From assembly GCF_014854695.1 (NCBI RefSeq), contig NZ_CP027557.1, positions 4,154,001 through 4,218,000 of the forward strand: DNA of 64,000 nucleotides. The letters are read 5' to 3'. The position numbers and the translations under genes were made by a program. Under the pieces are notes generated by a model. It saw only the letters and a list, made by a program, of their open reading frames with translations, searched no databases and was not told where the DNA came from. Position 1 is the stretch's first letter; the number at the start of each line of letters is the position of its first letter. This document shows, in pieces, positions 57,751 through 64,000 of the stretch. Origin of the DNA: Rhodococcus rhodochrous (lineage in GTDB: Bacteria; Actinomycetota; Actinomycetes; Mycobacteriales; Mycobacteriaceae).

Positions 57751-58655
57751 GACGTGCTCCTGCTGTCGGTGAGATCGAGGTAGGCATCGTCGAGGGTCGC
57801 TTCGGCGATGCGGAGGCGTTCGGCCGTGACGCCGAGGCGTCCCAACAGGGCGAGTACCGCGTGGATCGACTCCTCGCTGCCTTCGACGGCCACCCGCTCC
57901 CGGGTGGTGTGCACGGAGACGACGCCGGGCAGGGCCTCGAGGAGCGCCTGGTCGAGCGGACCGGACGGGTGGAACGAGACGACGATCGCTGCGGACGATT
58001 GCCCGATCAGCTGGGCCGGGGTCCCCAGTGCACGGATGCGCCCGGAATCGAAGACCGCGACACGGTCGCAGAGGCGCTGCGCCTCTTCCATGAAATGGGT
58101 GACGAGCAGGACGGTGACGCCGGAATCGCGCACTTCCTCGATCAGTTCCCAGGTGTCACGGCGTCCACGCGGGTCGAGTCCGGTGGTGAGCTCGTCGAGG
58201 ACGACGACGCGCGGTGAACCGATGAGTGCCAGTGCGATGAACAACCGCTGTTTCTGGCCCCCGGACAGTTTCGTGAACCGGGTGTCGAGCATGCGGCCCA
58301 GGCCGAGGCGTTCGGCAAGCGCATCACCGTCCGCGGGCCGGGCGTAGAAGGCCGCGTACAGCCGGAGCGCCTCGCGCACGGTCAGTTTCGGTTGCAGCTC
58401 GCTCTGCTGCAGCTGCGTGCCGAGCAGTTCGGTGACGGCCCGGTGGTCGCGGACCGGGTCGAGGCCGGCGACGCGGACGGTGCCCTCGTCGGGTTTTCGA
58501 AGACCCGAGATGTGTTCGACGGAGGTCGTCTTCCCGGCCCCGTTCGGGCCGAGGATCCCGAATATCTCACCTTCGTGGACTTCGAAGCTCACGCCGTCCA
58601 CGACGGCGCGACCTCCGTAGGACTTGTGCAGATTGTTCACTTCGACGATCGGCAT
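57747..58655 (-). CDS. ABC exporter ATP-binding protein
   Basis: A 302-aa DrrA-type ATPase. Walker A GPNGAGKTT, signature KLSGGQKQRLFIALAL, Walker B VVVLDELTTGLD (Leu-Thr instead of the usual Pro-Thr), H-loop LLVTHFMEEAQRLCD, then the C-terminal domain of drug exporters (AAIVVSFHPSGPLDQALL). First gene of a four-gene operon, ATPase-permease-kinase-regulator, a layout known for antibiotic-sensing exporters. ATG 58655 is the start. Confidence 0.93.
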   Translation of the reverse strand: MPIVEVNNLHKSYGGRAVVDGVSFEVHEGEIFGILGPNGAGKTTSVEHISGLRKPDEGTVRVAGLDPVRDHRAVTELLGTQLQQSELQPKLTVREALRLYAAFYARPADGDALAERLGLGRMLDTRFTKLSGGQKQRLFIALALIGSPRVVVLDELTTGLDPRGRRDTWELIEEVRDSGVTVLLVTHFMEEAQRLCDRVAVFDSGRIRALGTPAQLIGQSSAAIVVSFHPSGPLDQALLEALPGVVSVHTTRERVAVEGSEESIHAVLALLGRLGVTAERLRIAEATLDDAYLDLTDSRSTS

Positions 58656-58836
58656 GCATCGAGCGTCGCGCGGAGTACCGGTCGCGCACATCCTCCGACC
58701 GTCGCTATCGGATGTCCCCCGATCGGATGATGGCGAGGGTCGTCCGGGTCGGGCATGATGTCGCCGTGCGTGTTTCCCGTCGAGGCCTACCCGCGCGGCG
58801 CGAGGCCGCTCGGGTGTTCGACACGGGAGAACACAC

Positions 58837-59127
58837 ATGGAATACAACGCGATGATCGAACTCGACGCCGACCTCGATCGCCTGACCGACGACGAGACGG
58901 TCGACCTCATCGAACCGATCGTCCCGCACCACGGGGCGGTGGGGCGCAGCGACAACGGTCGCGCCCAGCTCACGATCACCGTCGACGCCGTCGACGCGAT
59001 CCACGTCCTGCGGTTCGTGCGCGACCTGATGCAGAACTCGTACCCGTCCTACCGCGTGAACGCAGTGGATGTATTGCCCACCAGCGCGTTCGACGCGATC
59101 TACGGATTCGGCGACTGCTTCGCCTGA
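58837..59127 (+). CDS. 96-aa hypothetical protein
   Basis: A short acidic protein, MEYNAMIELDADLDRLTDDETVDLIEPI onward, with a strand-helix pattern and a Cys near the end (GFGDCFA). GGGAG lies eleven bases before ATG 58837. A terminator follows at once. I do not recognise a family; the repeated beta-alpha pattern suggests a small ferredoxin-like fold. The 181-base gap before it holds no recognisable site. Confidence 0.65.
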   Translation: MEYNAMIELDADLDRLTDDETVDLIEPIVPHHGAVGRSDNGRAQLTITVDAVDAIHVLRFVRDLMQNSYPSYRVNAVDVLPTSAFDAIYGFGDCFA

Positions 59128-59139
59128 TACGGGAGCCCG

Positions 59140-59168
59140 GTGAGGGTCCGCACTGCGCGGACCCTCAC
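59140..59168. terminator. Bidirectional terminator between the 96-aa gene and the SDR
   Basis: A perfect 12-bp stem (59140-59151 with 59157-59168) and a 5-base loop; its right arm overlaps the SDR stop codon. Confidence 0.8.
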
Positions 59169-60010
59169 TTGCGGCGCCCGAACCTGCGCATACCGAGCAG
59201 GTAACGCGGGATCGACCGGAACGGGACCCGCACCGGCCAGTCGTCGGGACGGAAGTACGCCTCGGTCCCGCCGTCGACCACCACGACGCTGCCCGTCATG
59301 AAGTCCGCTGCCGGCGACAGCATGAATTCGACCCACTGCGCGATCTCCTCGGGCTTCCCGAAGCCCCCGAGCGGAACGGGGAAGCTCTCCACCGCCTTCT
59401 TGAGCGGGCTCTCGAGTTGCGCGTCGAGCAGCGGGGTGGAGATCGCTCCGGGCGCGAGGATGTTGAGGCGGATGCCGGCACCCGCCCACTGGGGGGTGAC
59501 CGCGGCGCGTCGCGCCCATCGGGTCACGGCGATCTTCGACGCCGCGTAGGTGAACGGCGGACCCGCCTGCGGGATGCGCGTGGTGCGCGCGACGCCCTTG
59601 TCCAGGTCGCCGGCGAGGAAGGCCTTCACCGCCGAGTTCGGCACGCCGGGAGTCGTGGTCGTCGAATTGGACCCGAACACCACCACCTTGCTGTTCGCGG
59701 AGGCGGCCAGAGCCGCTCGCCAGCCGACGAGCAGGTCGATCACGCCGCGCACGTTGACCTGGGCGATGATCTTCTCCTTGCCGGGGGTGGGGCCCAGGCC
59801 CGCGGCGAGCACGGCACCGTCGAGACGGCTGCCTGCCAGCTCGAGCGTGGCCCGGACGGCGTGGGAACGGCCCTCCGGGGTGGACAGGTCCGCCGTGACC
59901 TCGGTGTCCTTCAGGTCGATGCCGATCACCGTGTGCCCGGCGGCCCGCAACCGCTCCGCGCTCGCCCGACCCATTCCCGACGCGGCACCCGTCACCGCAT
60001 ATACCGCCAT
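59165..60010 (-). CDS. Short-chain dehydrogenase (3-alpha-HSD-like)
   Basis: A 281-aa classical SDR. Cofactor site VTGAASGMGRASAERLRAAGHTVIGIDLKD, the short LDGAVLAAGLG in place of NNAG, then FGSNST and the catalytic FTYAASKIAVTRWAR. The C-terminus is VVDGGTEAYFRPDDWP. The motif style is that of the 3-alpha-hydroxysteroid dehydrogenase group. ATG 60010 is preceded by GGAGGGG; the upstream ATG 60022 would place the start over that ribosome site. Confidence 0.9.
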   Translation of the reverse strand: MAVYAVTGAASGMGRASAERLRAAGHTVIGIDLKDTEVTADLSTPEGRSHAVRATLELAGSRLDGAVLAAGLGPTPGKEKIIAQVNVRGVIDLLVGWRAALAASANSKVVVFGSNSTTTTPGVPNSAVKAFLAGDLDKGVARTTRIPQAGPPFTYAASKIAVTRWARRAAVTPQWAGAGIRLNILAPGAISTPLLDAQLESPLKKAVESFPVPLGGFGKPEEIAQWVEFMLSPAADFMTGSVVVVDGGTEAYFRPDDWPVRVPFRSIPRYLLGMRRFGRRK

Positions 60011-60040
60011 GTGCCCCTCCATCGTTGGATTCGGGGCACG

Positions 60041-61318
60041 TTACAGCGAGGCGACCGCCTCGTGCAGCAGGGCGACGTACCGAGCGAGACCTGCCGCGTC
60101 GAGGACGTCCGGGGAGGTCGTCACCGACAGGGTCACGGTGTCGCCGATCCCGTGCACGCCGTGGGTGAGTGCCTGCACGGGTGACAGGCCGGGGAAGCCG
60201 GAGGTGAACCGCACCCGTCCACCGCCGAGTTCGAGGTCTGCCGGCCCGCGGTCGACGCTCGACACGACGGTGTTGCCCGTGACGGTGGGTGGGACGGCGG
60301 ACAGATCGAGGCGGTCGGTACCGAATCGCAGCAGCGGCGCCGGGACGTGGTCGTCGGTGCGGGCCCGGATCGCCATGGCGGGGTGCCGCGCGCGGATCCG
60401 CTGCAACGCCAGGTCCGCGGCGATCGCCGCGGCACGCTCGTGCGGGTCGCGGATCGCGCAGTGCAGGTCGACGCCGACATTGCGGTAGCTGTTGCGGGCC
60501 GTGCCCGGCGCCACCGCGACCGGCACCTCTGCGGACAGTTCGTCGACGCCGAGGAATTCCGACAGGGCAGCGCCGATCGCGGTGAGCGCGCCGACGGTGA
60601 CCGTACCGACGCGGCGCAGGTCCGCTGCGTCGAACACGAGTGTGCGCACCGTCCGGCGCGGTCCGGGCGCAGTGTTCACGGCGACCAGCGGCCTCCCCGG
60701 TGTCGGTTGCGGGACCGACGGATCGGCCAGCCGACGCTGCGCCTCCACGGCCCGTCGTCCGTCGGCGATCACCCGCGGGATCGAGAACGGCAGCCGCAGG
60801 ACGGCTCGAGCGAGCATCCCGACGGGCGAAGGGGCACGCGGCGGTGTCGTGGGAGTCGCGGTGCCCGACAGCAGGTCGCGGGCGAGCGCCGAGGTGCGCA
60901 CCCCGTCGGCGAAGGCGTGCGACATCTGCAGGACGACGACGAGCGCGGGACCGTCCCCGCGTGGAGCACCCGTGACCTGCGGGAAGACGTGCAGTCGCCA
61001 CGGCGAGACGGTGACGTCGACGCGGGTCGCGACGAGCTCGGACAGCGTGTCGAGCATCTGTTCGTAGCTGCCGGATCCGTGGACGACGAACCGGTCTTCT
61101 GCAGGGGTGTGCGCTGCCCAGTAGGGATAGTCGAGGCCCGCGGGTACCTCGACCATCCGTACCTGCAGCTCCCCCATCACCGTGGCCCGCGACCGCAGTT
61201 CGTCGAGCACGTCGGCGACCGGAGTCGCGGGGGCGTCGAAACAGTAGAGGGCGAACAGGTCGCCCGGGATGCGGTCGCCGAGCCATTCCCGGCGCGCGTC
61301 CGACGGATGGATCTGCAC
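60041..61318 (-). CDS. WS/DGAT-like acyltransferase family protein
   Basis: A protein of about 425 aa with the wax-ester synthase/diacylglycerol acyltransferase fold. The catalytic HHxxxDG is reduced to MSHAFADGVR (one His, then DG), and the C-terminal DUF1298-like part has PVAVAPGTARNSYRNVGVDLHCAI and LSVTTSPDVLDAAGL. The loss of the first His may lower or change activity. I chose GTG 61318 because starts further up overlap the divergent peptidase gene. It is 30 bases upstream of the SDR on the same strand, so both may act on one lipid substrate. Confidence 0.8.
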   Translation of the reverse strand: MQIHPSDARREWLGDRIPGDLFALYCFDAPATPVADVLDELRSRATVMGELQVRMVEVPAGLDYPYWAAHTPAEDRFVVHGSGSYEQMLDTLSELVATRVDVTVSPWRLHVFPQVTGAPRGDGPALVVVLQMSHAFADGVRTSALARDLLSGTATPTTPPRAPSPVGMLARAVLRLPFSIPRVIADGRRAVEAQRRLADPSVPQPTPGRPLVAVNTAPGPRRTVRTLVFDAADLRRVGTVTVGALTAIGAALSEFLGVDELSAEVPVAVAPGTARNSYRNVGVDLHCAIRDPHERAAAIAADLALQRIRARHPAMAIRARTDDHVPAPLLRFGTDRLDLSAVPPTVTGNTVVSSVDRGPADLELGGGRVRFTSGFPGLSPVQALTHGVHGIGDTVTLSVTTSPDVLDAAGLARYVALLHEAVASL

Positions 61319-61373
61319 GAGGTCACAGTCTGCCTGCCGCCCGAGGTACGTGCGGGGCGGGTATGAATGGATC

Positions 61374-63392
61374 ATGAGCGACGACACGACCGATCCGTAC
61401 CTGTGGCTCGAGGACGTCACCGGCGAGGAACAACTCGACTGGGTGCGTGCCCGGAACGACCGAACGGTCGAGGAGTACACCCGCACCGAGAACTTCACCG
61501 ACCTCGAATCCCGCATCCGCGAGATCCTCGACACCGACGCCCGCATCCCCTATGCGCGTCGGCGGGGTGAGTACCTCTACAACTACTGGCGGGACGCCGA
61601 GCACGTGCGCGGTCTGTGGCGTCGCACGACGATGGAGCAGTACCTGCGCGACGAACCCGAATGGGACGTCCTCGTCGACCTCGACGCCGTCGCCGAGGAG
61701 GAGGGCGAGAACTGGGTGTGGTCGGGTGCCCAGGTGCTGCGGCCCGATCAGACCCGCGCGCTCATCAGCCTGTCGCGCGGTGGTGCCGACGCGAGCGTGA
61801 TCCGCGAGTTCGACCTCGTCGAGCGTCGATTCGTCTCGGGCCCGGACAGTTTCGAACTGCCCGAGGCGAAAACGGACATCGGGTGGATCGACGCCGACAC
61901 CGTCTATGTGGGAAGCGATTTCGGCGACGGATCGCTCACGGACTCGGGTTATCCGCGACTCGCGAAGAAGTGGCGGCGCGGCACTCCGATCGAGGAGGCC
62001 GAGACGGTCTTCGAAGGTGAGCGCACCGATGTCGCCGTCTCCGCCTGGTACGACAACACTCCCGGCTACGAACGCAGCTTCGTCGACCGCGCGATCGACT
62101 TCTACCGGGCGCAGCGTTTCGAACTCACCGCGGACGGCGAACTCGTCGAGCTCGACGTTCCCGACGACGCACGGGTGAGCGTGTACCGCGATCACCTGCT
62201 CGTGCGCACCCGCTCCGAATGGCTCGGCCATCCCGCCGGCACCCTGCTCGCCGCGAACTATCCGGCCTTCCTCGCCGGGTCGCGCGAGGTGACGGTGCTG
62301 TTCGCCCCGGACGAGCACACCTCGCTCGAGCAGTACGCGTGGACGCAGAATCACCTGCTCGTCGTCACACTGCGCGATGTGCAGACCCGCGTGCGGGTGC
62401 TCACGCCGGGTGAGGACGGCTGGTCGGACGAGGAGCTGCCCGGCATCCCCGATGCCACGTCGACTTCGATCATCGACGTCGATCCGCTCAACAGCGACGA
62501 CTTCTTCCTCAACTCCAGCGGTTTCACGATCCCCGCGACCCTGCTGTCGGGGACGGTCGGCGGCCCGGTGGAGGCGATCAAGCAGGCCCCGTCGTTCTTC
62601 GACGCCGAGGGCATCACCGTCGAGCAGTTCTTCGCGACGTCCGACGACGGCACGCAGGTGCCCTATTTCGTGGTCGGCAGCAACACCGGAACCCCGTCGC
62701 CCACACTGCTGTACGGATACGGCGGATTCGAGAACTCGATGGTGCCCGCCTACAGCGGCGGCGTCGGGCGGGCATGGCTCGGGAAGGGCTACACCTACGT
62801 CATCGCGAACATCCGTGGTGGCGGCGAGTACGGACCCACCTGGCACACGCAGGCCCTGAAGGAGAACCGGCACAAGGTCTTCGAGGACTTCGCCGCGGTC
62901 GCGAAGGATCTCGTCGCCCGTGGGATCACCACGGCCGAGCAGCTCGGCACCCAGGGCGGCAGCAACGGCGGTCTGCTCATGGGCGTGATGCTCACCCGCT
63001 ATCCCGAACTGTTCGGGGCGATCGTGTGCCAGGTGCCGCTGCTCGACATGAAGCGCTACCACCTGCTGCTCGCCGGTGCGTCGTGGATGGCCGAGTACGG
63101 CGACCCCGACAACCCCGCGGAGTGGGAGTTCCTGTCGAAGTACTCGCCGTACCAGAACACCGACCCGGACGCCGACTATCCGCCGATCCTCGTCACCACG
63201 TCGACGCGCGACGACCGGGTGCATCCCGGCCATGCGCGGAAGATGGTGGCGCGGCTCGAGGAGCAGGGTCACGAGGTCCGGTACTACGAGAACATCGAGG
63301 GCGGCCACGGCGGCGCGGCGGACAACGCCCAGGCAGCGTTCAAGTCGGCGCTGACGTTCACCTTCCTGGCCGACAAGCTCGCGAACCGGTGA
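61374..63392 (+). CDS. Prolyl oligopeptidase family (S9) peptidase
   Basis: A 672-aa cytoplasmic serine peptidase. Residues about 1-400 form the beta-propeller (start DPYLWLEDVTGEEQLDWVRARN). The hydrolase domain has GYGGFENSMVP, RGGGEYGPTWH, the nucleophile in TQGGSNGGLLMG, the Asp in TRDDRVHPGHARKM and the His in EGGHGGAAD. It cleaves short peptides after proline. ATG 61374 lies eight bases after a GGTATGAAT-like -10. It ends before a strong convergent terminator. Confidence 0.94.
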   Translation: MSDDTTDPYLWLEDVTGEEQLDWVRARNDRTVEEYTRTENFTDLESRIREILDTDARIPYARRRGEYLYNYWRDAEHVRGLWRRTTMEQYLRDEPEWDVLVDLDAVAEEEGENWVWSGAQVLRPDQTRALISLSRGGADASVIREFDLVERRFVSGPDSFELPEAKTDIGWIDADTVYVGSDFGDGSLTDSGYPRLAKKWRRGTPIEEAETVFEGERTDVAVSAWYDNTPGYERSFVDRAIDFYRAQRFELTADGELVELDVPDDARVSVYRDHLLVRTRSEWLGHPAGTLLAANYPAFLAGSREVTVLFAPDEHTSLEQYAWTQNHLLVVTLRDVQTRVRVLTPGEDGWSDEELPGIPDATSTSIIDVDPLNSDDFFLNSSGFTIPATLLSGTVGGPVEAIKQAPSFFDAEGITVEQFFATSDDGTQVPYFVVGSNTGTPSPTLLYGYGGFENSMVPAYSGGVGRAWLGKGYTYVIANIRGGGEYGPTWHTQALKENRHKVFEDFAAVAKDLVARGITTAEQLGTQGGSNGGLLMGVMLTRYPELFGAIVCQVPLLDMKRYHLLLAGASWMAEYGDPDNPAEWEFLSKYSPYQNTDPDADYPPILVTTSTRDDRVHPGHARKMVARLEEQGHEVRYYENIEGGHGGAADNAQAAFKSALTFTFLADKLANR

Positions 63393-63398
63393 ACTTCG

Positions 63399-63444
63399 GG
63401 GAGGTCGTGTGCGTTTTCGTCGAGAAACACGCACACAACCTCCC
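63399..63444. terminator. Long bidirectional hairpin terminator
   Basis: GGGAGGT (63399-63405) pairs with ACCTCCC (63438-63444), and the inside continues GTGTGCGT / ACGCACAC with small bulges. It lies between the convergent peptidase and LacI-family genes. Confidence 0.85.
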
Positions 63445-64000
63445 TCATCTCGCCGGTCCGGTGGACTCGCGGACGACGAGCTGCGTCGGGAGTACGAGTT
63501 CGTCGGCCACCGCGACCCGCTCGTAGGCCTGCCGGGCGAGCATCTCGATGGCGCGCGCCCCGGCGTCCTCGGTGCGTTCGGCGAGCGTGGTGAGCGACGG
63601 CTGGCACAGGTCGGAGCCGAAGATGTTGTCGAAGCCGACCACACTCACGTGCTCCGGCACGGACACCCCGCGTTCCCGCATCCGGCGCAGCACGCCGATG
63701 GCGAGCATGTCGTTGTGGCACACCACCGCGGTGGCACCGGCGGCCACGGCGGCGTCGGCCGCGGCGGCACCGCCACCGAGCGTCGGCGAGTAGGGGCCGA
63801 AGCGACGCACCGCGATGCCGTGGGCCTGCGCCGCGGCCTGCAGACCGGCCCAGCGTCGCGCTCCCGACCACGACTCGGGCGGACCGCCGAGGAACAGCAA
63901 CGAGCGGTGCCCGAGCGACGCGAGGTGGTCGACGATCTGCCGCGTTCCCGTCTCGTAATCGGCGACGACGCAGGAGATTCCGCGGATCGCGCGATTCACC
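63445..64000 (-). CDS. LacI-family regulator, C-terminal part only
   Basis: The last 185 or so codons of a LacI/GalR-type regulator; the HTH lies beyond the window. The periplasmic-binding-like sensor is visible: GTRQIVDHLASLGHRSLLFLGGPPESWSGARRWAGL, ATAVVCHNDMLAIGVLRRMRERGVSVPEHVSVVGFDNIFGSDLCQPSLTT. The final segment (ADELVLPTQLVVRESTGPAR) is the usual end. The ligand is probably a sugar or nucleoside; the target is not visible here. Confidence 0.92.
   Translation of the reverse strand, partial: VNRAIRGISCVVADYETGTRQIVDHLASLGHRSLLFLGGPPESWSGARRWAGLQAAAQAHGIAVRRFGPYSPTLGGGAAAADAAVAAGATAVVCHNDMLAIGVLRRMRERGVSVPEHVSVVGFDNIFGSDLCQPSLTTLAERTEDAGARAIEMLARQAYERVAVADELVLPTQLVVRESTGPAR

Overview
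This window reads as chromosomal DNA of a Rhodococcus-like mycolic-acid actinobacterium. GC content is high, GTG/TTG and leaderless starts are common, and overlapping stop/start codons are frequent. Isocitrate lyase, FadB2-type dehydrogenase, RamB, dihydrolipoamide dehydrogenase, a TetR gene, a DUF445 gene and an Xre gene occur in the relative order I recall for M. tuberculosis Rv0462-Rv0474. That comparison is from memory, not from a search. No rRNA, tRNA, CRISPR array, prophage or insertion sequence was seen.

Layout. 0-2.5 kb: Xre regulator (cut by the window edge), DUF445 membrane protein, TetR regulator. 2.5-4.3 kb: DUF4873 gene and a PPK2 kinase, each followed by a tandem array of short palindromic units that begins over its stop codon. 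4-26.5 kb: a general-stress island of SDR, diiron oxidase-like protein, Dps, CDGSH protein, HemK-like methyltransferase, carotenoid-type FAD oxidoreductase, SRPBCC protein, PfkB kinase, SurE, HSL-type hydrolase, FAD/Rieske fusion, PfpI-like protein, OtsA, a GT4 glycosyltransferase and several small membrane proteins. It ends with a STAS protein, an RsbW/UsfX-like anti-sigma factor and a SigF-family sigma factor. I see about a dozen sites of the form GTTT-N16/17-GGGTAT in front of these genes, several as divergent pairs, and several only 6-10 bases from the start codon.

26.5-36 kb: Zn alcohol dehydrogenase, a MetE-family protein that has lost three of four zinc ligands, FadB2, isocitrate lyase, a flavohemoprotein that seems to start at ATT, RamB, and a PPOX/F420-type protein. 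36-37 kb: an AbiEi/DUF559 gene lying between two 28-bp palindromic direct repeats. 37-49 kb: one urea-nitrogen locus on the plus strand. It contains urtABCDE (ABC importer), a GntR/FCD regulator, a carboxymuconolactone-decarboxylase-like gene, urea carboxylase and allophanate hydrolase. Urea is thus imported and split by the ATP- and biotin-dependent route; no urease gene is present here. A GTATAC-containing motif is shared by the urtA and urea carboxylase promoters, and a GlnR-like box precedes urtA.

49-55 kb (mostly minus strand): DesA3-type desaturase with its reductase, a methyltransferase/cupin pair divergent from a COG2345 regulator, and lpd. 55-58.7 kb: a four-gene ABC exporter plus NarL/DesK-type two-component operon. 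58.8-64 kb: a small unknown gene, an SDR, a WS/DGAT-like acyltransferase, a prolyl oligopeptidase, and the 3' part of a LacI-family regulator running off the end.
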